Counted from the first letter of the stretch, positions 43,873 to 55,960 are shown. The stretch: 64,000 bases of DNA from Gigantopelta aegis (GCF_016097555.1 NC_054706.1:52967793-53031792); one strand, 5' to 3'. Notes: a model not told the origin generated them from the sequence alone. Numbers and translations are program-made.

Positions 43873-43917
<45 letters not shown>
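43873..43917. repeat. (TA)n microsatellite
   Basis: Pure TA run in intron 3 of UPF-C. Confidence 0.95.
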
Positions 43918-43919
<2 letters not shown>

Positions 43920-44566
43920 CCAATAGCCTATAATTAAATATATTATTGCACTTTATTATTTTGATTTACCATTGACTTGGGTTGTTTTATTATTAAGGTA
44001 CTGACAAACCTCTTTTCCTTAAATCGGGCATCACCTCTGCGGGTCAACAAAAATGTTATGTATGTATTCTTTTCACCTACATATTAATTTTAAAAGAAAG
44101 AAAAGTGTAGGCCCTTTTTTCTAGTTAGGGCTAGGTTTTCGGAAACACAATGCTTTAGGCCTTAGGTATTAACCACTTCACCCTTAGATTTCTATGTATA
44201 TTATGTTTTGTTAAGGTTGTTGGTTGGAAATGGTCTACATGGTTAAAAAAGGGTTAATACCTAAGCTGCTAGCTGTTATTTTCTAAACTCGTGTCTGCAA
44301 TTTAAACGCTAGCGCTGTCAATTCGTGGGAAGTCAGTCAAAAGGTACATGAGACCTAACAAACCCACAAAACATCTATTATATATGCTACGTTTTATACA
44401 CATAATATACAACTATCATATAGTTAATTTTACATGATTACGTACATATTTGTCTGCTGTAATGTGAACAAGTATCACATTTAAATTACCACACCAGTGT
44501 TAATGCTTTGAAGAATTTAGAAAATAATATATATACATGTACAACTGAAAAATAAACCCCAAAAGA

Positions 44567-44614
<48 letters not shown>

Positions 44615-45000
44615 CTACCAAGAAACAAAAATCCCCACCCCGACCCAGAAAAAACCCACTCTCTTTTAAGAAACAAACAAAAATAAATTAATTTAAAAAA
44701 ACCACCAACAAACAAACAACCAACAAGAAAATAATACCCTCTTTTTCTCAATTTGATTGTTATTAAAATGCATTTGTATACACATTTTATATGAATACAT
44801 TTCTATTATATTATAATTAAGTAATTGTCGTCATTATATAGGAGAGGAGAGAGACTAGTAAGTTGATAAACTTGTGTCAAATCATTTTGTTATTTATGCA
44901 ATAAAATATATTTTCAATCGAAACAAGAAAAACCCACCAAAACGAAAGAAAAACTCCAAGTGACTGGAGTAATATAATATAATATATGGAGACTCATTTT
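43918..45000. other. Intron 3 of UPF-C, no gene seen
   Basis: AT-rich, with a CA repeat at 44568-44610. Nothing else is recognised. Confidence 0.6.
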
Positions 45001-45005
45001 CTTAC

Positions 45006-45131
45006 TAAGATGAATACGTCGTTTCGCTGCATCATGGCGGTAATGTCTTCGCTGCTGGCGGGGTATCGAAACAGAGGACCGAGCATCCACCTTTCAGGAG
45101 GTCCACCGTCAGAATGTCCGTCTATGTGAAG
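45006..45131 (-). CDS. UPF-C exon 3
   Basis: 126 nt, phase 0, GTAAG donor at 45001-45005, CAG acceptor at 45132-45134. Encodes LHIDGHSDGGPPERWMLGPL and on to NDVFIL. The DxHxD residues are Asp101, His103 and Asp105. The exon was too short to stand out as an open frame and was found by matching the UPF-A and UPF-B exons. Confidence 0.88.
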
Positions 45132-45147
45132 CTGAAAGGCATAATCC

Positions 45148-45215
45148 AATTGGTAAAGTTTTTTTGGGTTTTTTTAATTATTATTATTATTACATGTACT
45201 GTGCGTACATATGCA
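45148..45215. repeat. Single satellite unit in reverse, left flank
   Basis: ACATGTACTGTGCGTACATA is the inverse of the hairpin core of the array at 45523-49506, preceded by ATTGGTAAAGTTTT, which recurs at the right flank. Confidence 0.7.
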
Positions 45216-45227
45216 AACAACCAGTTA

Positions 45228-45520
45228 GCTTTGTTTAACGATATCACTAGAGCACATTGATCCACTAATCATCGGCTATTGGATGCCAAACACTTGGTAA
45301 TTATGACATATAGTCTTAGAGAGGAAACCCGCTCATTAGTAGCAAGGGATCTTTTATATGCATCATTCAACAGACATGATAGCACATACCACGGCCTTTG
45401 GTATACCAGTCGTGGTGCACTGGCTGGAACGACAAATAGCCCAATGGGCCCACCGACGGCAATCGGCCCCAAACCGACCGCGCATCAAGCGAGCGCTTTA
45501 CCACTGGGCTACGCCCTGCC
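45228..45520 (-). mobile_element. SINE-A, tail type 2, reverse
   Basis: Complete tail to head, inserted between the reverse unit and the array. Confidence 0.8.
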
Positions 45521-45522
45521 CC

Positions 45523-48500
45523 CTGAAAGATATAATAACTGCATATGTACGCACAGTACATGTAATACGAAAATAATAATAAACCTTATCAACTGAAAGA
45601 TATAATAACTGCATATGTACGCACAGTACATGTAATACGAAATAAATAATAAACCTTATCAACTGAAAGATATAATAACTGCATATGTACGCACAGTACA
45701 TGTAATACAAAATAAATAATAAACCTTATCAACTGAAAGATATAATAACTGCATATGTACGCACAGTACATGTAATACGAAATAATAATAAACCTTATCA
45801 ACTGAAAGATATAATAACTGCATATGTACGCACAGTACATGTAATACGAAAATAATAATAAACCTTATCAACTGAAAGATATAATAACTGCATATGTACG
45901 CACAGTACATGTAATACGAAATAAATAATAAACCTTATCAACTGAAAGATATAATAACTGCATATGTACGCACAGTACATGTAATACAAAATAAATAATA
46001 AACCTTATCAACTGAAAGATATAATAACTGCATATGTACGCACAGTACATGTAATACGAAATAATAATAAACCTTATCAACTGAAAGATATAATAACTGC
46101 ATATGTACGCACAGTACATGTAATACGAAAATAATAATAAACCTTATCAACTGAAAGATATAATAACTGCATATGTACGCACAGTACATGTAATACGAAA
46201 TAAATAATAAACCTTATCAACTGAAAGATATAATAACTGCATATGTACGCACAGTACATGTAATACAAAATAAATAATAAACCTTATCAACTGAAAGATA
46301 TAATAACTGCATATGTACGCACAGTACATGTAATACGAAATAAATAATAAACCTTATCAACTGAAAGATATAATAACTGCATATGTACGCACAGTACATG
46401 TAATACGAAAATAATAATAAACCTTATCAACTGAAAGATATAATAACTGCATATGTACGCACAGTACATGTAATACGAAATAAATAATAAACCTTATCAA
46501 CTGAAAGATATAATAACTGCATATGTACGCACAGTACATGTAATACGAAATAAATAATAAACCTTATCAACTGAAAGATATAATAACTGCATATGTACGC
46601 ACAGTACATGTAATACGAAATAATAATAAACCTTATCAACTGAAAGATATAATAACTGCATATGTACGCACAGTACATGTAATACGAAAATAATAATAAA
46701 CCTTATCAACTGAAAGATATAATAACTGCATATGTACGCACAGTACATGTAATACGAAATAAATAATAAACCTTATCAACTGAAAGGTATAATAACTGCA
46801 TATGTACGCACAGTACATGTAATACGAAAATAATAATAAACCTTATCAACTGAAAGGTATAATAACTGCATATGTACGCACAGTACATGTAATACAAAAT
46901 AAATAATAAACCTTATCAACTGAAAGATATAATAACTGCATATGTACGCACAGTACATGTAATACAAAATAAATAATAAACCTTATCAACTGAAAGGTAT
47001 AATAACTGCATATGTACGCACAGTACATGTAATACGAAATAATAATAAACCTTATCAACTGAAAGGTATAATAACTGCATATGTACGCACAGTACATGTA
47101 ATACGAAATAATAATAAACCTTATCAACTGAAATGTATAATAACTGCATATGTACGCACAGTACATGTAATACGAAATAAATAATAAACCTTATCAACTG
47201 AAAGGTATAATAACTGCATATGTACGCACAGTACATGTAATACGAAATAAATAATAAACCTTATCAACTGAAAGATATAATAACTGCATATGTACGCACA
47301 GTACATGTAATACGAAAATAATAATAAACCTTATCAACTGAAAGATATAATAACTGCATATGTACGCACAGTACATGTAATACGAAATAATAATAAACCT
47401 TATCAACTGAAAGATATAATAACTGCATATGTACGCACAGTACATGTAATACGAAATAATAATAAACCTTATCAACTGAAAGATATAATAACTGCATATG
47501 TACGCACAGTACATGTAATACGAAATAATAATAAACCTTATCAACTGAAAGATATAATAACTGCATATGTACGCACAGTACATGTAATACGAAAATAATA
47601 ATAAACCTTATCAACTGAAAGATATAATAACTGCATATGTACGCACAGTACATGTAATACGAAAATAATAATAAACCTTATCAACTGAAAGATATAATAA
47701 CTGCATATGTACGCACAGTACATGTAATACGAAAATAATAATAAACCTTATCAACTGAAAGATATAATAACTGCATATGTACGCACAGTACATGTAATAC
47801 GAAATAATAATAAACCTTATCAACTGAAAGATATAATAACTGCATATGTACGCACAGTACATGTAATACAAAATAATAATAAACCTTATCAACTGAAAGA
47901 TATAATAACTGCATATGTACGCACAGTACATGTAATACAAAATAAATAATAAACCTTATCAACTGAAAGATATAATAACTGCATATGTACGCACAGTACA
48001 TGTAATACGAAATAATAATAAACCTTATCAACTGAAATGTATAATAACTGCATATGTACGCACAGTACATGTAATACGAAATAAATAATAAACCTTATCA
48101 ACTGAAAGATATAATAACTGCATATGTACGCACAGTACATGTAATACGAAAATAATAATAAACCTTATCAACTGAAAGATATAATAACTGCATATGTACG
48201 CACAGTACATGTAATACGAAATAAATAATAAACCTTATCAACTGAAAGATATAATAACTGCATATGTACGCACAGTACATGTAATACGAAAATAATAATA
48301 AACCTTATCAACTGAAAGGTATAATACTGCATATGTACGCACAGTACATGTAATACGAAAATAATAATAAACCTTATCAACTGAAAGATATAATAACTGC
48401 ATATGTACGCACAGTACATGTAATACGAAATAATAATAAACCTTATCAACTGAAAGATATAATAACTGCATATGTACGCACAGTACATGTAATACAAAAT

Positions 48501-49506
48501 AAATAATAAACCTTATCAACTGAAAGGTATAATAACTGCATATGTACGCACAGTACATGTAATACGAAATAATAATAAACCTTATCAACTGAAATGTATA
48601 ATAACTGCATATGTACGCACAGTACATGTAATACGAAAATAATAATAAACCTTATCAACTGAAAGATATAATAACTGCATATGTACGCACAGTACATGTA
48701 ATACGAAATAAATAATAAACCTTATCAACTGAAAGGTATAATACTGCATATGTACGCACAGTACATGTAATACGAAAATAATAATAAACCTTATCAACTG
48801 AAAGATATAATAACTGCATATGTACGCACAGTACATGTAATACGAAATAAATAATAAACCTTATCAACTGAAAGATATAATAACTGCATATGTACGCACA
48901 GTACATGTAATACGAAAATAATAATAAACCTTATCAACTGAAAGGTATAATAACTGCATATGTACGCACAGTACATGTAATACGAAATAAATAATAAACC
49001 TTATCAACTGAAAGATATAATAACTGCATATGTACGCACAGTACATGTAATACAAAATAATAATAAACCTTATCAACTGAAAGGTATAATAACTGCATAT
49101 GTACGCACAGTACATGTAATACGAAATAAATAATAAACCTTATCAACTGAAAGATATAATAACTGCATATGTACGCACAGTACATGTAATACAAAATAAA
49201 TAATAAACCTTATCAACTGAAAGGTATAATACTGCATATGTACGCACAGTACATGTAATACGAAATAATAATAAACCTTATCAACTGAAAGGTATAATAA
49301 CTGCATATGTACGCACAGTACATGTAATACGAAAATAAATAATAAACCTTATCAAATGAAAGGTATAATAACTGCATATGTACGCACGGCACATGTAATA
49401 ATAAAATAAATAATAAACCTTATCAACTGAAAGGTATAATACTGCATATGTACGCACAGTACATGTAATAATAAAATAATAATAAACCTTATCAACTGAA
49501 AGGTAT
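45523..49506. repeat. 70-bp satellite array, about 57 units, intron 2 of UPF-C
   Basis: Units of 68-71 bp follow CTGAAAGATATAATAACTGC, a hairpin core ATGTACGCACAGTACAT (6-bp arms), then an AT-rich part ending AAACCTTATCAA. At the left end four unit variants repeat in order, giving a 279-bp higher-order period. Elsewhere variants AAAGGTA and AAATGTA are mixed. Units are very alike, so the array is young or being homogenised. Long reading frames within it are a by-product of periodicity. Confidence 0.97.
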
Positions 49507-49560
49507 TGGTAAGTTTTATTATTTATTTTTTATTATATGTACAGTGCGTACATATGCAGT
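49504..49560. repeat. Single satellite unit in reverse, right flank
   Basis: ATTGGTAAGTTTT followed by TATGTACAGTGCGTACATAT mirrors the left flank unit at 45148-45215 and is opposite to the array. Confidence 0.75.
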
Positions 49561-49738
49561 GATAGAAATAAGCAAAACTGTTCATTAGTCCACCAGAGAA
49601 GTACATCTAGAAATCTACTTCTCTGCCAATATTTTTACTTTTCCAAATAAGTTATCTGCTTCATTCAAGTGCAAGGATGACGTTTTTTTACTGCTAAACT
49701 GAAACTGCACTGAACATTTTACAACCATAGGACAACCA

Positions 49739-50334
49739 TTAAAGGGACACACCCTAGTTACGGCTAGTTGTTAACCATTACGGCGTTGTTTTTCGCTATT
49801 AAACCCATTTTTTCACAAATAAAATTGCACTTTACTTACCGTTTATTATTTAGAATATACATTTCCATTCACCTGAAGTGTTTTTTGGTAATCCTGGTAA
49901 TCCTGGTTTTTGTAATACCACAAAATGCATTTTTCTTATTTCTTAAAAACGCACGCATCTTTGAGAAAAAAACGTTTAGCAGACAAGGTCTAATCTATTT
50001 TTAGACGGGATATTTCCATTTCAATGTCACAGACGTTGGTATACCACGTGACCGTTATCATTTGGCCTCAGATTACAGTTATCTTCCCATTTGGTTGTTT
50101 CCGGAAGTTTCACCGCGCAAGTAGTCTGCTGTTTGACTGTGATTATTTCATGGCAGACAGCTATGAAGTGGCAACTATTTGACTGAAGTGACAGGGGATA
50201 GCATGTAGTTTGTAAACATGTGTAACTTGCTGACATTGAAGACTTGTTTGTGGTAATTCCGGCCCATGCAAAAGTAGTGCTTTTTGTGTAAAATGGGTGT
50301 ACTCCGGCCTGGTTTAGAGGGTGTGTCTGTTTAA
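49739..50334. mobile_element. TTAA-type MITE
   Basis: TTAAAGGGACACACCCTAGT at the left and GGTGTGTCTGTTTAA at the right are inverted. The interior shares AAAACGCACGC with 54675-55051. Confidence 0.7.
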
Positions 50335-51136
50335 ACCAATATGCTGGGAGAAAGAGCTGGACAACAGGGGTTGTCCTTTTCAGGGTATGTGTCCCCCATG
50401 CAGGCAAAGGTACATACAAAACTTCACGGGCCTGCTGATATTAATAAAAATGTTATAGCCACTAAGGCTATATAGAAACATATAGCGAAATTAATTGTGG
50501 TCTGAGGCCATTTTGGTTCGGTTTGTTTTCTCGTGCACGGTTCGCGCAATCAACATCCGATTTGTTGTTGTTCATTTGTGAGATTTTTCTTCACAGTTCG
50601 TGAACATTTTCAGTAACAATAAAGTTCAGACAAGTAAGTGTCTCAATACAAAACGTTACAAACCCTTAAAACCAATAAATGTGTCCAGGAGAGGTGAAAA
50701 GAACGCACCCCAAGTCTGTGCCCACTGTGAAATTTGTCGTGACGTAGGCATTGTTGTGCTTCGAGCGACATCTATCGGTGACATCAGAATACTATCTTTC
50801 AAAATTATTTCAAGCAAATGGGACATGGGGATTCCCATGATATTTATCGATATAAAACCTGCTTTTTCACCCCATTTGATAAAAACGTGATCTAAGTGTG
50901 TTACAGGTTTGTAGATTAACCAAATTATAATTTATTTTCGCTGGATGGAACTAGGGACTGGATGAAATACGTTTGTCCAAGCACATTTTCACTTGTCAGG
51001 ACAAATGGACATGTGCTTATTTCGAACACTAATATGCCATGCAAATCCTAACATCATGTGTTTACACTTTCTCCCTAACACCCGATGACAGTTTTGGATC
51101 AGCTGAATGATAGAATTATCTTTTATGGCTATCTTT
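50335..51136. other. Intron 2 of UPF-C, no gene seen
   Basis: Unique sequence. The reading frames on each strand at 50600-50890 overlap one another and resemble nothing known. Confidence 0.55.
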
Positions 51137-51262
51137 CACGGGACGTTTCGTACCCATTTAGTTTTGTCCCTGGACGTTTCGTACCCATTTAATTTTGTCC
51201 CTGAACGTTTCGTACCCATTTAGTTTTGTCCCTGGACGTTTCGTACACATTGCCATTTTATA
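51137..51262. repeat. 31-bp tandem repeat, about four units
   Basis: GGACGTTTCGTACCCATTTA followed by GTTTTGTCCCT is repeated with few changes; the last unit is partial. Confidence 0.85.
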
Positions 51263-51761
51263 CACAAGAAGATTCGTGCCCAGTACATTTAGGACACGTC
51301 TTATGCTGAATTGCACAATGGTAATATTTGGTCTGTCTTAGTTAGTTGTTACACGATACCTGAGACAAAGACATTTCCTACCTGCAAATGTTTGACAGCT
51401 TGGGCGTCCCAAGTTAGTCTATTAGAATAACAAGATAGTTGAATGATGACAATGAATGGACACATCGGATTGTTTGTTGTGTTATGCATTGTCTTGTTGA
51501 AATGTGCAAAGCGTCAACATAATTAATTTTTAAAATAGTTTTATTGGTTTAGTGTATCTTGTCTTCGAAATATGGCAATATCATTATTATTATTGAATAA
51601 AAGTCCTGTTAGGGCAACAAACGTAGGACAGTGATACACTGCATGTCAAAGGTCAGATTTGATACAACTCTGGTCCACTGTACTGTTGTGCCAACCACAG
51701 CAAACCCATCTCGTTCACCTCATGTTCGCTCCCCTCGTCTCATTTTAAAAGTAAAAAAACT
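51263..51761. other. Intron 2 of UPF-C, no gene seen
   Basis: Unique AT-rich sequence without recognisable features. Confidence 0.55.
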
Positions 51762-52075
51762 TAAAGTTTGTTTTGTTTTAACGACACCACTAGAGCACAT
51801 TGATTTATTAACCATCGGCTATTGGATGACAAAATGTAGTCTTGGAGAGGAAACCCGCTACATTTTTCCATTAATAGCAAAGGATGGGTTTAAAAAAAAA
51901 TATGCACCATCCCACAACCATGCTATCACATACCACGGCCTTTGCTATATCAGTCGTGGTGTACTGACTGGAATGAGAAATAGATCAATGGGCTCACCGA
52001 CGGGGGTCGATCTTAGACCGACGGCGCATCAGGCAAGCCCTTTACCACTGGGATACGTCCCTCTCCCTATTTTAA
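51762..52075 (-). mobile_element. SINE-A, tail type 2, reverse
   Basis: Full but diverged copy with an A run in the body. Confidence 0.75.
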
Positions 52076-52137
52076 AAGATCAAGTTTGCTATGAGAGGTA
52101 TATATAAAGACACCTGTTCCAAAGAGCATCTTGAAGA

Positions 52138-52437
52138 AGTTTGTTTTGTTTAACGACACCACTAGAGCACATTGATTTATTAATCATCGGCTATTGGATG
52201 TCAAATATATGGTCACACATATGGTCATTTTTGTTCATTAGTAGCAAGGGATCTTTTATATGCACCATCCCACAGACAGGATAGTACATACCACGGTATT
52301 TGATATACCAGTTGTGGTACATTACAACAGTTGTGGTACATTACACGAAATAGCTCAATGGGCCCACCGACGGGGGTCGATCCCAAACCGACCGCGCATC
52401 AAGCGAGCGCTTTACCACTGGACTACGTCCCACCCCT
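52138..52437 (-). mobile_element. SINE-A, tail type 2, reverse
   Basis: Full copy with ACAGTTGTGGTACATTAC duplicated in the body. Confidence 0.8.
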
Positions 52438-52629
52438 AAGACGCATCTTGTGTAACAAATATATATATATATAAAGGACATTTCGATTATGTTTCTTCTA
52501 CATAAAATTTCATTTTTTACCTGTTTGTAAAGAGCACCTTTTCAAACTCACTTGCTAATTAATGAACCAATCACGCGATATTTTGTTTAAGTCGGCCATT
52601 GTGAATACTTGGTAGCAATTAACACTTAC

Positions 52630-52691
52630 CAGAACGTTTCCTTTCTTCTTAATGTAACCTTTATTAGCAGCATTAAACCAGTACTTTATCA
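52630..52691 (-). CDS. UPF-C exon 2, 62-nt exon
   Basis: GTAAGT donor at 52624-52629, TTTTAG acceptor at 52692-52697. Encodes IKYWFNAANKGYIKKKGNVL (residues 78-97) after the split codon for Val77. Same length and phase as in UPF-A and UPF-B. Confidence 0.87.
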
Positions 52692-52937
52692 CTAAAAGAA
52701 ACAAGGCAAATATAAATCTGAATGACAAAACCGTATTCCATGATCAAAATCGTATCCATGCACAAGAAAAAACGTTAGACAAAGTCATGATTGCATTCAT
52801 GATCTACTATCAGATGCGTGTCTTTAGGAAGACTGAAATTCCAATATTACTTGGTATTCCAGTATTCAAGGTGTTATTCAGTATGAATGTTGAAAAAATA
52901 CCGACTCTATTGGTTATTAATTCAGCGGAAAATGTGT

Positions 52938-53258
52938 TTGCTTTGTTTAACGACACCACTAAAGCATATTGATTAATTAGTCATCGGCTATTGGATGTCA
53001 AACATTTGGTAATTCAGACTCGTAGTCATCAAAGGAAACCTGCTACATTTTTCCTAACACAGCAAGGGATCTTTTATATGTACTTTCTCACAGACAGGAA
53101 AGCGCATACCACTGCGTTTGACCAGTTGTGATGCACTGGTTGGAACGAGAAAAAAACAATCAATTGAATGGATCCACTGAGGTGGTTCGATCCTGCGACG
53201 CAAGAACCTCAAGCGAGCAATCAACCGACTGGGCTAAATCCGGCTCCTTTAGTGAAAA
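52938..53258 (-). mobile_element. SINE-A, tail type 2, reverse, diverged head
   Basis: Old copy in intron 1 of UPF-C, ending near GGCTAAATCCGGCTCC. Confidence 0.65.
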
Positions 53259-53310
53259 ATGTCTTTTGTTTATGTACAGCTCGAATATTCCAAAAAAACA
53301 AACAACTCAC

Positions 53311-53539
53311 CCTCATGGTGTTCCTCCACAATGTACACTGGGATCTCCAGCTCGGCGCCGCTGTCTTGTTTTACGTGGAAATCTTCCACACGTGACTGTC
53401 CAGCCACAGGCAGATTGGCGGAAGACGAACCGGGACAGGGGCTGGGCGTCTGTCTCCACCGCACGAAGAGCCAAGAAGCTGCCCATAATAGGACAACGAT
53501 AAGAAAGAGTTCCACCATCCTGATACTGCGAATCTTCAT
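53311..53539 (-). CDS. UPF-C exon 1: signal anchor and EEHH motif
   Basis: Met at 53539 (MKIRSIRMVELF) is the first after a CTGTAG acceptor about 37 nt upstream; Met8 is a possible second start. Hydrophobic residues 9-26 (ELFLIVVLLWAASWLFV) form the anchor, a 40-residue stem follows, and the exon ends PVYIVEEHHE (67-76). The donor GTGAGT is at 53305-53310 and phase is 1. The anchor and stem differ almost completely from UPF-A and UPF-B, while the last ten residues are identical. Confidence 0.83.
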
Positions 53540-53653
53540 CTTCTTGTCACACAGGCCAAGACAGTTAGAGATCTACAGTTTGCAAAGTAGACGAATCACG
53601 TGTAGAGTCTCATTAGAATGGGATGGTATAATTAACAGACATACACGTCTGCT

Positions 53654-54032
53654 GCGTTCATTTGATGCTCGTGAAGATCGTGAAATCTCAAGTTCCAAAT
53701 TGTGAAAACGACTTCACCAATTGGAGAGCGTTCATTTGGTGCTAGTGATATTATGAAATATCAAGTTCCAAATTGTTAAAATGACTTCACCAATTGGAGA
53801 GCGTTCATTTCGTGCTCGTGAATATTGCGAATTCTCAAGTTCCAAATTGTCAAAACAACTTCACCAATTGGAGAGCGTTCATTTGGTGCTCGTGAATATC
53901 GTGAATTCTCAAGTTCCAAATTGTCAAAACGACTTCACCAATTGGAGAGCTTTCATTTGATGCTCGTGAAGATCGTGAATTCTCAAGTTCCAAATTGTCA
54001 AAACGACTTCACCAAGGGGAGAGTGTTCATGT
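53654..54032. repeat. 73-bp tandem repeat beside the UPF-C start
   Basis: About five units with AAGTTCCAAATTGTCAAAAC and CACCAATTGGAGAGCGTTCA. The block lies between TGCTGCGTTCATTTG (53650) and its inverse CCAATGAACGCAGCA (about 54209), so it may be the interior of a fold-back element spanning 53650-54224. Confidence 0.85.
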
Positions 54033-54674
54033 AATTTATAGACAATCTGCACTGTCACTCCAATCGCAAAGACCCCAACTAATAACTGCACGAATGATAT
54101 GTGTTTGTACCACCATTTTGTCATTGAGTTGTGAAGATTGAGACAGAAAATCTTACGCCAGTTCACAAGCCAAACGAACACTCTTCACAACTTTTGATAT
54201 CTGATATTCAAGACTTCCAATGAACGCAGCAATATTACCTTCAGTACAACGTGCCTCCTAAAGTGATGAAATGATTTACAAGGTCTGTTTTGACTTGTTT
54301 ATGAGTGATTATAATGTTAGTGGTGCTGGGCAGAAACAACAATAAAAACGGTAGAACTTTCCTTTGGCACTGTCACGTATAAAAGAACATTATAAATACT
54401 TACAATAAACAGAGTTAGGGTTAGGGTTAGTGACAGTGCCTAAAGAAGGTCCTTCCATAAAAACAATTTAGAATTATTTGCATTTAAAATACATTTTCTT
54501 CACTCTTATATTAACCGATACTTAAAATGCCACCACCCCACCCTGCCTCGCCCCACAATAATGTCACAAAATTATAACATTTCGCAAAAATTCTAATTTC
54601 TAGAATATAGTTGGGGTGATCTAAGTCCTTGTGGTATACACATTACGTAATATTATATTATTGCTATATCTCTT

Positions 54675-55051
54675 TTAAGGGGATATACCCTAGTTTCAAC
54701 ATGTGAAAATTAACACTACGTTTAGTTAATCTACAAACGTGTAACATATTTGGATAAAGTTACAACTGAGTGAAACATGAGTCTGCGACTTTGAAATGGG
54801 GAAATACCCTCTAAAATTAGACTAAAACTCGATTCCATAACTGTTGTCTCAGACGCACGTGCGTTTTTAAAAATATGAGAAATGCATTTTGTGATATTAA
54901 AAACACCGGGATGACCAAAAGCACTTCGAATGTACGGAAATCGATAATCTAAACAATAAAATCTATGTAAAGTATGATTTCCGTTATCAAAAACAGCTCC
55001 AATAGTAAAAAATATGCCTTGGTGTTTAAAAACTAGGGTATGTCCCTTTAA
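54675..55051. mobile_element. TTAA-type MITE
   Basis: TTAAGGGGATATACCCTAGT at the left and ACTAGGGTATGTCCCTTTAA at the right are inverted repeats that include the TTAA target. Confidence 0.75.
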
Positions 55052-55262
55052 GTTATTTGTTGTTTTTCATGTTTAAAAAAACCCCAAAACCTTTAACAAA
55101 TTAGATCGTATCAATTGTTCTTCTCTTATTAGTAATAATAATAGTGAAATTATGATCCACTATCATCAGAGACATTTATTTTTATATGTATTTCATGAAT
55201 TACCATATTTACAGATCACACTATATATACATAATAATATATATGAAAAACAAAGACATGTG

Positions 55263-55303
55263 CATACATATACATAGACATAGACATACACATACACACA
55301 CAC

Positions 55304-55334
<31 letters not shown>

Positions 55335-55400
55335 TACATACATACACACATACACACATACATACACACACACACACATACAATGTGACATATACATATA
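55263..55400. repeat. (CA)n/(TACA)n microsatellite
   Basis: Mixed CACA and TACA units. Confidence 0.95.
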
Positions 55401-55450
55401 CATTGAGGATAGTTCATGTTTTTTGTCAAATATGATTTATATCTCATCGA

Positions 55451-55508
55451 GTGAAGTTAGCAATCATATCTCACGACGCGACGAGTGTGATATGATTGCA
55501 AACTTCAC
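55451..55508. repeat. Hairpin
   Basis: GTGAAGTTAGCAATCATATC and GATATGATTGCAAACTTCAC are inverted repeats around an 11- to 15-base loop. Confidence 0.7.
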
Positions 55509-55663
55509 AAACATGAAATTTTCTATTTATTATATAACTTTTGGCAATTTACCTTTATTTTTTAAATGCCTTTTACAGTGACGATAACACATTTTAGTGA
55601 CTGATAACACTTTTATTTTACTGATATTTTAAGATATTTCACTAGATGTTGTATAATAAAGAT

Positions 55664-55708
<45 letters not shown>

Positions 55709-55751
55709 CACATACACATACACATATACATATACATACACATACATATAC
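55664..55751. repeat. (ATATAC)n microsatellite
   Basis: About 14 hexamer units with some ACACAT variants. Confidence 0.95.
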
Positions 55752-55877
55752 ATTATGTGAAATATATTTATATATTTAAGGAGACATGTTAGTTGTGTTA
55801 TGCTCCCTGACGTTTGAGCATCACTGTCACTACTCGTATGGTATATATTATTATATTAAAAAGATCAACACACTTAC

Positions 55878-55960
55878 CCCGTGTTTGACTCTGCCTATAC
55901 AAGTTACTGGCATATGATCGGTCATCACAGAAAAACATCAACTGTAATTATACTCAACCA
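55878..55960 (-). other. Probable non-coding first exon of UPF-C
   Basis: GTAAGTGTGTTGATC donor at 55877 and below; upstream sequence includes TGATGACCGATCA, also found with small changes at UPF-A and UPF-B. It lies 2.3 kb upstream of exon 1. Confidence 0.4.

Noticed and set aside
45367-49306. Dozens of overlapping frames with repeated MYCAYICSYY-type peptides
   Set aside because: They are a reading of the 70-bp satellite, change frame with unit length, and have no start context.
50027-50419. 130-codon minus-strand frame
   Set aside because: Most of it lies across a TTAA MITE and its flank; no family resemblance.
55186-55581. Frames rich in THTHTY or CVCVCV, also at 63407-63876
   Set aside because: Translation of CA, TACA and TG microsatellites.
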